A stretch of 64,000 nt of DNA from Schizochytrium sp. CCTCC M209059 (Eukaryota > Sar > Bigyra > Thraustochytrida > Thraustochytriidae), in NCBI GenBank assembly GCA_000818945.1, contig KN805371.1, positions 1,240,696 to 1,304,695 on the forward strand, written 5' to 3'. The notes beneath the pieces are model-generated. The model was given only the letters and a program-made list of their open reading frames with translations, was not told the origin of the DNA and made no database searches. Numbering within the stretch: position 1 is the stretch's first letter; every line of letters begins with the position of its first letter. Shown here one piece after another: positions 38,855-48,405 of this stretch. The position numbers and the translations under genes were made by a program.

Positions 38855-39928
38855 ACGAGTATACCTAAGGTAGATCGCGTCACTGCTCAAATCGACGCAG
38901 AGGGCATATTTTCCGGCCTCAAAGTCAGTGACGATTCCGCTGACCTTGACACAGACATTGTGGATATGGACCCCGGTCTAACATGCGTCCTGAACTTTCC
39001 CGAGTTTTTCCTTCCGGATGGCGTCTTTGCATGTCTGCTCTCGCTTTGCGCTCAGCATAGAGGAGACCATGGAGCTCTAGTGCGCGCGCCTCGCCTTACG
39101 GGTAAAAAGGCCATCATCTTTTTCCGCCTCTCCGTGTTCGCGCTTGAGTAGACCCAGGACAAAGAATGAATTCGTGTCGAACGTGAGTCCAAGAAGCCCG
39201 CGAGCACGCTCAAGACGCTGGTAAGCATTTTTCGAGGCGCACGCGACGCGGTGTTTCGGGATCTGCCTTGGGGGCTTCTTCTTCAGTCGCCAAGAAATGC
39301 GTCCATCTTGGTCTCGTACAAGGGTGCGGTTCGGGCGCGTACATCCGGCGTAGATTCTGTGTTATCCGTGACCACCATCAAAGTCGTAAACGCATGGCGT
39401 CCTCTGCCAGATTGCCCTTACTCTCCTGATCAAACCAGACCTTGAGACCTCGATTTTGCAATTTTTCAGCGATGAGACTGCATGTGTCGCCGGCGTCCAC
39501 TTGTCGGTGGCTCAAAAAGATGTGATACTCGAGACCAGCGCCCGGCTGTCGAACTGGCGCCAGCTCCATATAGCCCGTATCGTGCTCGTCCTCCTTGAGC
39601 GAGCCGTTTTGGAAGAAGGGCTCTAAGTCCATTACGTTGTGGGATTCGCGCGTCAAAGTGCTACCTTCTATTTCTCTCCAAGACAGTGCTCGAGGGCGCG
39701 GTGCGCATTGAGGTGGAGACGGCACTTCATGAGGAGAAGTCTATCCTGCTTGTCCACGAGAGCGACCCGAATCGAGTCGGCTTTGACACCTTTTCCAGCT
39801 ACATTGAGTCGGCCCCGGATGCTGCCAAGCACCTCTTCCGTGAGACGGAGTCCATGCCACTTCAACGTAGCTTATACTTGGCCGAAGCGTTTCACGAGGA
39901 GCTCATTGCACGGATTGACGCCATCTGA
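38855..39928 (+). pseudogene. Decayed gene with COR-like module and C-terminal TIR domain
   Basis: The plus frame from about 38855 reads a coding-like segment with FPEFFLPDGVFACLLSLCAQ, a winged-helix/COR-like pattern of Roco and STAND proteins. It is interrupted by a TAG at 39149-39151 and a TGA about six codons later, then continues (SKKPASTLKTLVSIFRGARD) to about 39389. The next 250 bases carry the TIR N-half in antisense: HIFLSHRQVDAGD and GLKVWFDQESKGNLAEDAM. The plus strand then resumes with the TIR C-half, in frame from 39638: SKCYLLFLSKTVLEGAVRIE, then the ETAL helix, in which the Glu of RIEVETAL aligns with the catalytic Glu of NADase TIRs. It ends at TGA 39926-39928. Two stops plus an inversion make it a pseudogene. 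The upstream part of the protein is not found. Confidence 0.7.
39385..39636 (-). other. Inverted segment inside the TIR pseudogene
   Basis: The segment is bounded by CGTAA at 39385-39389 and its complement TTACG at 39632-39636. Inside, the coding strand is minus. Outside, it is plus. Turning the segment over keeps one reading frame through both junctions (V-V before MDLEPFF at the left, AEDAMRLR before CGIRASK at the right). It also brings the two TIR halves together in the normal order. Confidence 0.75.
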
Positions 39929-40620
39929 TCATTGACCTGCAAGTCTCTTTACTAAGATAATCTTCGTTGTTTTCTAATCTGCTGCATGCGCCGAGTTAGA
40001 TCAGAATCTTCAGACAGAAGAAAGAAAAATAAGATTACGAACGATTTGCGGGCAAACGAAGAAAACTCTCCTCTCGGTCCAAGCTCAGTACGATGACAAT
40101 TGGAAGCGGAGAGAATCAGATTATGCCAAGTACTGAAAGTAAGCCATTTGCGAGGGCTAAAAAAAAGAGATGGGGTGGAAAAAGAGTCAAGAGACTCGTC
40201 GATCGATGTCTTGTTATAGATCTGTGCTAACTAGCGCCCAATGTCTGCGTTCAGTTCAGTGCACCGAGAGCGATGCGCACAAGGGGAGGAGCACTACACG
40301 CAGAAAACAACGGTAAACAAGAACGAACAAAGCTATCCCAACCAACCATCGGGCCGACAGATGGACGATGGCCGTTCCGAGGAGGCGCGATGACTCGTTC
40401 GTTCGCTCGCTCGCCCTCACGACTCCACTGTGCTGTAACGCATCTGCCTTGACTGCCTTGCGAAACGTCGTCAATGTTTTAGGGGAAGAGACACGAAAAG
40501 CAGGGAGAGGTGCGGGCGAGACGCCACAGAGAAGAGGTGGAGCAGCAGCCATTGAACATCTCGCAATGCATTCTTCTATTCAATTCTTCCCTCTCTCCTT
40601 TTCTCTTTGGTTCTTTTTTT
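39929..40620. other. Intergenic between the TIR pseudogene and DnaJA
   Basis: No gene is recognised. A (TTCG/CTCG)n run lies at 40393-40416. Confidence 0.45.
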
Positions 40621-41874
40621 TTAAGACTGCTGGCACTGCACGCGCTGGCCGCCGTGGCCGTCCTCATCCTCGGAGTCGTAGGCGCTGCCGTGCGAAGCAG
40701 ATGCGGCAACCTGACCGACCTGGTTCGCCGAGGCTTCCATCATAGAGACCTCCTCAACCTCCTCGCCCTCGGGGAGAGTGCCGGTCTCGACGTCAGGTCC
40801 CGGGAGAGCCGACTTGAGAGCGGTCATCTGAGGAGCGCTAAGCTTTTCGGGGAACTCGATGCGGAAGACAACAAAGAGACGACCCTTGGTGAAGGGACGC
40901 TTGTGCACAGACATACCGCCATCCGTGATGGACTTGATCATGTTTGGCTTGATGATCTCGCCGGGAGCGCTCTTGATGATAAGCTTGCGGCCGTCCGGGT
41001 GCTCCTGCACAAAGGTGAACCCGCAGAGAGCCTCCTGCAAGGTAATTTCCTTTTCCATGATGAGGTCCGCGCCCTTGCGTTGGAAGACATCGTGCTCTTG
41101 TTGCTCAAGGACAAAGACAACATCACCGGGAAGCTGGCCAGGGGCCTCATCAGCCTCACCCTTGAAGACGATCTTTTGGTGGTGACGCATGCCCTTCTCC
41201 ACGTAAACTTCGAGGATCTTCTTTTCCTTGACAACCTTGACACCCTTCTTGTACGACTTGCCGGCGCCGTTGCACGAGGGGCAACGCGACTGCATGCGCT
41301 GGATCATGCCGGGTCCAATTTGCGCAGTGCGCATGACCACACCTCGGCCGTTGCAAGTTCCACACTCGGTCACAGCGGACTCTGCGTCGAGGCCGGCAGG
41401 ATACTTGACGCGCTGACGGTTGATGGCCAGCTTGACAGTCTTGCCAAGGCAAAGATTTTCGAGGGTGACCTTGAGTGGGTGCACGACGTCCTCGCCCTTT
41501 TGGGGGCCGCGCGGACCGCGCCCGCCGCCGCCGCCGCCGCCAAAGAACATGCTGAAGATGTCGTCTGCAGACCGTGCGCCGCCACCACCGCCCTCGAGAC
41601 CCTCCTTGCCGTACCTGTCGTAGAGTTCGCGCTTTTCCTTGTCGGAAAGCACATCGTAGGCCTCCGAGATCTGCTTAAAGGTAGCCTCGTCGCCACCCTT
41701 GTCTGGGTGGTGCTTCATGGCCAGCTTACGGTACGCCTTGCGAATGGTTGCATCGTCGGCATCCTTGGCCACACCCAAAAGTTCGTAGAACTCATCGTTG
41801 TCGACCTCGCCGCCGGGGCCGCCGGGGCCACCGGGAAAGCCACCACCAGGGAATCCACCACCGCCGAAGAACAT
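40621..41874 (-). CDS. DnaJ subfamily A (Ydj1-type Hsp40) with reduced zinc-binding domain
   Basis: The protein has 417 residues from the ATG at 41874. The upstream frame has no other ATG. It is an Hsp70 co-chaperone that delivers clients and stimulates ATP hydrolysis. A Gly/Pro/Phe-rich N-terminus (1-22) precedes the J domain (about 28-90) with HPD at 56-58. Gly-rich linkers follow. The substrate-binding domain contains only two CxxCxGxG repeats, CGTCNGRG at 171-178 and CPSCNGAG at 198-205. These correspond to the central repeats 2 and 3 (zinc centre II). The positions of repeats 1 and 4 hold no Cys. KILEVYVEKGM and IVFKGEADEAPGQLPGDVVF are typical of Ydj1/DNAJA. The C-terminal CQQS is a farnesylation-type CaaX box. 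It is probably cytosolic or on the ER face. Confidence 0.93.
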   Translation of the reverse strand: MFFGGGGFPGGGFPGGPGGPGGEVDNDEFYELLGVAKDADDATIRKAYRKLAMKHHPDKGGDEATFKQISEAYDVLSDKEKRELYDRYGKEGLEGGGGGARSADDIFSMFFGGGGGGGRGPRGPQKGEDVVHPLKVTLENLCLGKTVKLAINRQRVKYPAGLDAESAVTECGTCNGRGVVMRTAQIGPGMIQRMQSRCPSCNGAGKSYKKGVKVVKEKKILEVYVEKGMRHHQKIVFKGEADEAPGQLPGDVVFVLEQQEHDVFQRKGADLIMEKEITLQEALCGFTFVQEHPDGRKLIIKSAPGEIIKPNMIKSITDGGMSVHKRPFTKGRLFVVFRIEFPEKLSAPQMTALKSALPGPDVETGTLPEGEEVEEVSMMEASANQVGQVAASASHGSAYDSEDEDGHGGQRVQCQQS

Positions 41875-42939
41875 CTTGCGCGCCCTGACTTTCTCGTTAG
41901 GGTACTTGCGTCTCTGTTTCGAGACCTCCTTGTCGTAGTTTTTCCTCGCAAATAAAATTCTGTAGCGAATCAAGCAGGCAGCAAGACAACGTCAGTCAAC
42001 TGGTTCCATTCAAATTTCCTGCAGGACAAAAGGGGCCTCCGCGACCGCCGCTTTCTGTGCGCACAGCTTCTCTCCTCGCTCCCCTCGCTCTCCTTCTCCT
42101 CCTCCTCCTTCTCGGCCCCTTCGCCTTCCCCTTTCCTGTCGCGCGCACGCCTTTCCGGGCGCGTCGGCTCGACGTCTGGCGTTGCGTCGCGTTGCGTTCG
42201 TTCGTTGGCCCCTTCGTGCCCCTCCGCCCCATTCATTCACGCAGTCCGGCCAACCAGCGCCCCCACGACGCGGCGCGGAAGGCGCAGGTTTCCAGCCGCG
42301 CGCGGACGAGGTCCGCCGCCGCGCCTCCCGCGGGCGCCACTTACCGCGAGCCTTCGCTGCCGCGCTCCTCCTCGAAGAACAAGTTCTGGTCGCCGTGCCT
42401 TCCTTTCCTCCTTTCCTTCGTTTTTTCTTTCTTTCCTTCATTCTTTCTTGCTTTCTTTCTTGCTTTCTTCCCTGCTTTCTCTCCTTCCCCCTCCTCTCCT
42501 TCCGCCTGCTTTCTCCCCTTCACTCGCCCCCTTAATCTGCTCCCCATCCTTCGCGAACAACTGCCGCCGCTCTCGCGCGCGCGGTCCGGTGCCGCCGCGC
42601 CGCCCCGTGGTAACGCGCTCGGAGGGCGTGTTGGTCCCGCGCGACGCCCACCGGACCCGGCGGAAAGTGGAGGGGTTGGCACGGGTCCGGTGGGAGGTGC
42701 AGAGGGCGAGGACGAGAAGGGAAGGATACGGGAATGGAAAAAGGCCTAAGAGACGGGGATAGGCCGCTTTGCGAGGCCAGTGGTTGAAGGAGACGAGATG
42801 CTCGAAGACGACGCCCTTGCCGAGGGGGGCGGGGTCGTTTGTGGCGGCGCGAGAGGCCAGGGCAGACGCGAGCGGCGAGAGCAAAGTCGGCGGGGAAGGA
42901 CTGACTTGTTGCGCGGGAAGATATTGAGGAGCGACGAAG
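41875..42939. promoter_or_regulatory. Divergent upstream region of DnaJA and OGFOD1
   Basis: 1.07 kb, GC-rich, with long pyrimidine tracts (CTTTCTTTC-type repeats around 42415-42500 and CTCCTCCTC near 42095). Open frames crossing it in several phases come from this composition. Confidence 0.55.
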
Positions 42940-44523
42940 ATGGCGTCGGAAGTCTCGGGCGGAGATGCCAAGCGCAGGCGCGTGGAGAAGGAAGGGGCCG
43001 CCGCGGCGGGCGCAGAACTGCTAAATCTCGCGTGGGTCGGCGAGGACCGCAGCGGGCTGAAAGCGCTCAAAACCTCGTTTGAGAACGCCTTGCCATTTCC
43101 TCATGCGAGCTTGGATAACTTCGTCAAGGATGAGGCCGTACTGGAAAAGCTGCAAGAGGAAATCATGAAGGATGAGCTCTTTTTCCCAAAGGAGAATGAT
43201 CTCTTCTCGTTCATGCAGACCAAAGATCTCGCCGAAAAACGCGCAGAGCGCCCAGGCGCAATCAAAGACTTTGTGGACGCCTTGTACAGTCGCGAAATGC
43301 GCGACATTCTCACGGAGCTGACGGGCGTCCAAGGTCTCACGGACCACTTTGATCTGACGAGCTCCGTGTACACGGAAACCAACAACCTCCTGTGCCATGA
43401 CGACGAGCTATCGAGCCGACGCATCGCGTACATTCTCTATTTGGTCCCCGAGGATTGGTCCGAGGCTGATGGCGGCACTCTGGACCTTTTTACGGTGGAC
43501 GCCAACAAGCAACCCAACGGGATCATGAAACGAATCGTTCCCAAGCGGAACTCGCTCGTCTTCTTCGAGGTCAGCGACCGCTCCTATCACCAGGTTGCAG
43601 AGGTGCTCAAGGACAAACCTCGTCACTCCATTGGTGGATGGTTTCATGGTCCGCCCGTAACAACTCCTTCTGATTGGAAACCGTGCTCACCCGAGATTGG
43701 GGCAGTGGACACGAGCTTGAAAGCGCCCACACCCGTGGTCCCACTTGAGTCCGAAGGCGATGCTGCCATGCTTGCTGCGTGGATTGCCCCCATTTACCTC
43801 GAAAAGTCGACGCAAAAGAGTGTGCGGGAGCAGTTCGAGGCGGAGTCGTGCATTGAGCTGCACGACTTTTTCGTAGCCGACAAGGCAAAAGAATTACGCA
43901 AGGCACTTACAGAGAGCCCAGCCTCTAGCTGGCGTGCACTAGGGCCGTACCAGAAGCGTCATTTCGACGTTCTCGAGGCACCAGCGTCCGACGCGCTGCT
44001 TGCGCAGTGGGGCTCGTTGCTGCGGTCAAAGGCATTTGCGTCTCTTATTGCGGACTTGACGTCGCTCTCGGTCAATACCGTTGTCGCACAAATTCGGCGT
44101 TTCGCATGTGGAAACTACTCGCTCGTGCACGACCGAACGGCGGCGGATAAAGCAGCCATCAAGGAGGAGCTCGATGTATTTTGGACCATGGTAGACAATG
44201 ACGATGCTTGGGAAAGCGAAGACGATCCCACGGGCGGCCAGGTCGTGTATGCGGTTGAGGGCGAGGAGGAACCACTTGTGACGGTCATTCCTCGAGGCAA
44301 TATGCTCGCCATGGTCTACCGCAGCGATGCTGACTCGCAAGCCTTTGTGAAATATGTCAACAAGCGCGCCCCGTCGCCACGCTTTGATGCTTGGCTTACG
44401 TATCAGGGTGAGTTCGCAGACGATGAGGGTGATGAAGGAAAGGAAACGGTCGAGGCCGAGGCCAAGGCTACCGAGTCAGAGATTGCCGAGGCTGCTTCAG
44501 ATGCCGAGCCCAAATCTACCTAA
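42940..44523 (+). CDS. OGFOD1: Prolyl 3-/3,4-hydroxylase OGFOD1 (Tpa1/Ofd1-like)
   Basis: The protein has 527 residues. This Fe(II)/2-oxoglutarate dioxygenase hydroxylates a proline of ribosomal protein uS12 and affects translation accuracy. Yeast Tpa1 and fission yeast Ofd1 are relatives. A basic N-terminus (KRRR at about 11-14) could be a nuclear signal. The catalytic domain spans about 50-240. Iron ligands are H153 and D155 in LLCHDDELSSRRIAYILYLV and His217 in SDRSYHQVAEV. The 2-oxoglutarate Arg is likely R228 in KPRHSIGGWFHGPP. A C-terminal OFD1-type degenerate double-stranded beta-helix domain covers about 290-495. The tail is Glu/Ala-rich. Domain order and length match the animal protein (about 540). 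The ATG at 42940 has good context. Confidence 0.95.
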   Translation: MASEVSGGDAKRRRVEKEGAAAAGAELLNLAWVGEDRSGLKALKTSFENALPFPHASLDNFVKDEAVLEKLQEEIMKDELFFPKENDLFSFMQTKDLAEKRAERPGAIKDFVDALYSREMRDILTELTGVQGLTDHFDLTSSVYTETNNLLCHDDELSSRRIAYILYLVPEDWSEADGGTLDLFTVDANKQPNGIMKRIVPKRNSLVFFEVSDRSYHQVAEVLKDKPRHSIGGWFHGPPVTTPSDWKPCSPEIGAVDTSLKAPTPVVPLESEGDAAMLAAWIAPIYLEKSTQKSVREQFEAESCIELHDFFVADKAKELRKALTESPASSWRALGPYQKRHFDVLEAPASDALLAQWGSLLRSKAFASLIADLTSLSVNTVVAQIRRFACGNYSLVHDRTAADKAAIKEELDVFWTMVDNDDAWESEDDPTGGQVVYAVEGEEEPLVTVIPRGNMLAMVYRSDADSQAFVKYVNKRAPSPRFDAWLTYQGEFADDEGDEGKETVEAEAKATESEIAEAASDAEPKST

Positions 44524-44977
44524 ATATGGTCCAATTGGCGCACCACAAGCAAGAGCATTCGTGGTCCCAATAGTCTTGCCAGCCGTCTCTAGCTAGAGGA
44601 TACACTTGTACGAGGGAATTTCTGTCATAGTTGTCGTTTTTTGTCGTTGTTGTGTATAAACATGGAAAGTTCCTTCGCCTCCGTCACCGTGAGTGGCCAT
44701 TGGATCCGATGCTCGTTTTTTTTTTTGAATCACACACTCAACATCCTGATGCATGTCTTGCTCTCATACATGCATGTCCTAGAAGTCCCGTTGTGAAGTA
44801 GACATTTCCCCACGTTTTGGTGCGGAAAAGACGAAGAAACGCTGATGTAATTCGCGGCTGCTCCGAGCTGAAAAGTGAACCATACCAACTAAATATTGAC
44901 GGAGAAAGCAAGAAATGCAGCTTACACTTCGTGTGCAAACTCTACGTTTGAGTTTGTAAAATTGTGTTTTTCCCGGG

Positions 44978-45230
44978 CGCGGAGGCTACGAAGCACTGTG
45001 GCCGCCGGACAGACTTCGGCCGGGTCACTCGGGTGTCTCTCCGTAGCCTGGTGACCTTATTAGCGCCGGGCAGGTCGCGGAGGCAACGAAGCACTGTGGC
45101 CGCCGGACGGACTTCGGGCTGGGTCACTCGGGTAGCCTGGTGACCTTAGTAGCGCCAGGCAGGTCGCGGAAGCTATAAACTACTGTGGCCGCCGGGCGGA
45201 CTTCCGTCGGCCGGGCCACTGTCAGCTGCA
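44978..45230. repeat. Three-copy tandem repeat, period about 97 then 90
   Basis: Copies start near 44978, 45075 and 45165. Each holds a CGCGGAGGC-like start, then ACTGTGGCCGCCGG and a GACTTCGG-like block. The first two add GGGTCACTCGG, then GTAGCCTGGTGACCTTA and AGCGCC(G/A)GGCAGGTCG. The third copy is diverged and truncated at its 3' end. There is no coding frame shared by the copies. Confidence 0.85.
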
Positions 45231-45810
45231 CATGTATCCGAACGACCCGGAGTGAACGACATCCAATCATATGCGTCGCGCCGAGGTCGCGGAGTCGAGA
45301 AGTCCGTGCGCCCTGTATTGCTTCCCTCGGAGAATGGAGCGCGAGACAAGGGGGGGAGACTACATCTTCTGAATGGTGGCCACGAGTCTGGGCCTATTTT
45401 GCTCCGCGGTGACACCGGCGACAAAGCTTGTTACCGAGCGGACGACAGAAGCGAAAGACGAAGGTAGTAGCACTTGTTTGCTTTTCCTTTCCTGGCCTTG
45501 ATTTTATCTGAGAGTACAGTCGGCCTCAGTCGGCATGGCTCCGTCGCACGGACCAGCTTGCGGTTCTTCTCCAGGGTGAGTCCGGAAATGGAACTGGAAT
45601 CGTCTTCGGGACATGAATTTGAAGGCTGTTTTCGAGCAAGTAAGCAAGCAAGCAAGCAAGTACTACTGCATGCACGCGTCGATCGACGGCGTTGGTATTC
45701 TTATGTGTTCACGATGTAGTAGTCCTGCGCGGTACGTTTAGGCTTAATTGACGTCTGTATCAGATAAGGCCAGTCGTACATTTGCATGTTGGTGATTCTG
45801 ATAGAAGCTT

Positions 45811-45839
<29 letters not shown>
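45811..45839 (+). repeat. (CAG)n microsatellite
   Basis: About nine non-coding copies, 200 bases 5' of the transposon's left end. Confidence 0.9.
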
Positions 45840-45841
<2 letters not shown>

Positions 45842-46114
45842 CCAGCTAGCTGACTGTGCCGATGACGGGTGTAGAAGGGCAGAGACGTTCGCTCCAATGC
45901 TTGACATCATCTCCCTCCAATGCTCTCCATGCGTGCAGCGGAGCCGGCACGGCTGACGGAGTCGCCCCGCGCACGAAGCGGCAGCGGACTTTCCTAATCC
46001 TCCGCCTCCGGTTCTGACCAAGCCTCTGGGCCTACTATTAGTATATCCCGATGATTTCTAATGTGGATTATAATCCACTTTAGAACCTTTGGAAGGTGGT
46101 GCATCTAAAAAAGA

Positions 46115-46840
46115 ATGTTGTATTGTAGATTAAGGGTGACATTAAGTACCCTGATTCTGGCCGTTTCTAGAGTCTCTAGCCCATTCACGTCTTCGCTTTT
46201 GGAGATGACACTGTGTCTGGTTGCTCAGTCTTGCCCAAGGTGCCACACGAAATCGGCCCAAGGTTGTGCGACAGTTAGTTTACCTTTTTTCGGAGATGGC
46301 AAAGTCGCTTTGCCTGCTGCCCTGCTCGACGCTCAGTTTGCGGGCTATTCAGGGCGCGTACCCAAGCCCGCGGCTGCGTACAGGCCTTCTAGCAGGTCGC
46401 TTGCGCTGGTGAACGAGGCCGAGTGGCCTAGCCCGCCGGCGCAGCAAGCACCACGCTCAGCACGAGCTGCGAACACGACATCTTCGTGGAACCTGCGATC
46501 TAACCATCACTCTAACCATTGCAACCTGGCCGAGGGAACGCAACCTGGCCAAGCGCAGGCAACGCGACGCAACGGAGAACCTGAAGGATCGATGGAAGCC
46601 GTGAGGTGCAATGCGTGCAACGAATTTGGTCACAAACGTTCAAATCACAAGGATTGTAGAATGAACAAGAAACGTCGAACAGACTCTGCCGTCGATGGGC
46701 CATCGTCTTCGAACACCTCAAGCACGGTATGCGACACCAACTTCCAGAGTGGTCCATCCCGTACCGCGTCTTGTGAGCTGGATCTGACACGGCCCAGCGA
46801 GGCCGACTCCTCTCCCGAGCAAGCACCGCGCCCAGCTTGA
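46115..46840 (+). CDS. Transposon ORF 1, zinc-knuckle protein
   Basis: The frame encodes 241 residues from the ATG at 46115, 60 bases inside the left end. The N-terminus is hydrophobic, then comes CPRC, a Pro/Ala/Ser-rich middle, and near 168-190 a zinc-knuckle-like pattern CNACNEFGHKRSNHKDC followed by basic residues. The tail is Ser/Thr-rich. It ends at TGA 46838-46840, overlapping the start of the second frame by four bases. The second frame lies at -1 relative to this one and has no ATG near its start, so the two may once have been one transposase, now split by a frameshift or read through by splicing or slippage. It is not clear whether it is expressed. Confidence 0.5.
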   Translation: MLYCRLRVTLSTLILAVSRVSSPFTSSLLEMTLCLVAQSCPRCHTKSAQGCATVSLPFFGDGKVALPAALLDAQFAGYSGRVPKPAAAYRPSSRSLALVNEAEWPSPPAQQAPRSARAANTTSSWNLRSNHHSNHCNLAEGTQPGQAQATRRNGEPEGSMEAVRCNACNEFGHKRSNHKDCRMNKKRRTDSAVDGPSSSNTSSTVCDTNFQSGPSRTASCELDLTRPSEADSSPEQAPRPA

Positions 46841-47982
46841 AGGATCGGACGAGCGATAAGTCAGCGCGTTCCAGTCAACTCCTTCACCAGGCGGCCATTT
46901 ACGATTCTGAATATGTGGTGTTTTGCGTCGGAACCACAAGGACAATTAACTACGTGGTCCTTATTCGATCCCCTCTTCAAACTCGCCAGAAGTGGCTTCA
47001 AGCGTTTGAGGAGGTGGAGCGCCGGTTCATCGACTGGGCTTACGCTGCCTCTCCTGCCTTATCATCGTCGGCCATTCCTTGCGCTTACACAGAGGAAGAT
47101 CGGAAGCTTCTCGCCTCCCGACTTCCTCTTTGGAGCGCCTATCACTCGCGTCTTAAGTCAAGTGGGATTTTCGTCCCTGTCCGGCTAACACGCTCATTGG
47201 TGCAGTATTACTACAGCGCCTCAAAGCAGGGGGTGGATGGCCTTGATGATTACTCAGAGCGCTTTGACACTCGCGCTTTGAAAACCAATTGGGAGACTAA
47301 GGTGGTAATTGGCATGGTTACCGACGTGCTGATCAATGCGCTGATCGTGTGGCGGATCATTATTACATCGAACAAACTCGGTGGCGAATGGCAGAGTTTG
47401 AAAAAATTCCAACAAGATTGCTCAAGGAGCTGCCAGGTCAGCGATTTTGTGCAGCAGGTTACGCTGGGCCTTCTCGCCAAAGCGAGTGGGCTCAAGCGGG
47501 GCCTTTCAAACGAACATGTCATTGGCAATGCAACGGCGTTGGGACGGCCGGAACAGGAGAATAATGGCCATGTCACCACAAGGAGGCTCACAAATGACGA
47601 ACATGCCAAGCTGAGAATTTCGAATGGAAAGCGTGACGTCATTCAAAGCGCGAATACGAACAGTGTGAAGACACTTCGTCTCAGCGGGAATTCTCATCCA
47701 GAGGTAGGGTGCAACCAGAAACGATGCGTGGTGTGTGGCGAAGGATCCCGAAAGCGTTGTAGTTTCTGTAATGTTACCCTCCACGTCAGGCTAAAAACCT
47801 CAACAAGCCAGACCAAGACTTGTTGGCGGCAGTGGCATGAGGATGACATTGTTCGGCGCCGCAACTATACTCGTCGGTCACCCACCGCGTCTTCAAGCCA
47901 TTCTGGAAACAGTACACCGCAATCTTCGCATCACTCGGGTTCAAGCACGCCATGCTCTCATACTCATCATAGCGCGCCTTAG
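46837..47982 (+). pseudogene. Transposon ORF 2, piggyBac-type transposase C-terminal part
   Basis: The open frame has about 381 codons and no initiating ATG (it begins at a TTG). The region around QYYYSASKQGVDGLDDYSER, then NWETKVV and VLINALIVWR, follows the piggyBac pattern GVDxxD...W...VNA-type helix. The C-terminus has a Cys-rich zinc-binding domain, CNQKRCVVC...RCSFCNVTLHVR...CWRQWHE, like the piggyBac CRD that binds the transposon ends. I do not see a convincing upstream DDD catalytic core, and the first 120 residues are unassigned. It is therefore probably a non-autonomous or decayed copy, or a divergent lineage. The tail is Ser/His-rich. Confidence 0.6.
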
Positions 47983-48405
47983 GCTTGCAACCAGCACGTT
48001 GAGTATGAGTACAGTTTACGAAGTGCCATGGCAGAGAGATCGATAGGATTTTCTCGCGTTTCGAACATAGCAACTTGTATTTTAACTCAAAATGATCTAC
48101 ATAGAAATTTTGAGCTCCAAACTTGCTCTGTAGACCTGCTAGATCCGCACAATCATCGCCTACATGAAGCGAGCAAACACGACTCGGCCCATTGAAACGA
48201 AAGTTGTAACGCTTGTAACCGAATTTTCAACTGATAGTTCAAAAACACTGCTTATTTCCTATACTTATTGTCATCCTTAGTCAACAATACGATATTCCTG
48301 TATCTCTGCACCACCGGGCCGTGAGGGCCGATTAATTAGGAAATCGTCATATAGGTGTCTATTGTGGACCTTCGTCCACAATAGATTTCTGTCATCGGGA
48401 TATAC

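Larger units (their letters stand above)
44524..46040. other. Intergenic region before the transposon
   Basis: 1.5 kb with no recognised gene. It contains the 90-97 bp tandem repeat at 44978-45230, (AAGC)n near 45640-45658 and (CAG)n at 45811-45839. Confidence 0.55.
46041..48405 (+). mobile_element. PiggyBac-like DNA transposon with inverted ends and hairpins
   Basis: The left end GTATATCCCGATGA (46041-46054) is repeated in inverse as TCATCGGGATATAC (48392-48405), a perfect 14-base terminal inverted repeat. Immediately inside each end is a long palindrome. At the left, GTGGATTA/TAATCCAC with outer TCTAA/TTAGA spans 46057-46084. At the right, a perfect 12-base stem with a CTTC loop spans 48358-48385. 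If the ends are read as starting at CCC, as in piggyBac elements, TATA would be the flanking target duplication in place of the usual TTAA. The interior encodes a zinc-knuckle frame and a piggyBac-type C-terminal transposase part. Total length is about 2.37 kb. Confidence 0.8.

Noticed and set aside
41875..41973. 33-codon extension of DnaJA
   Set aside because: There is no ATG in it. The Gly-rich start at 41874 is typical of the family.
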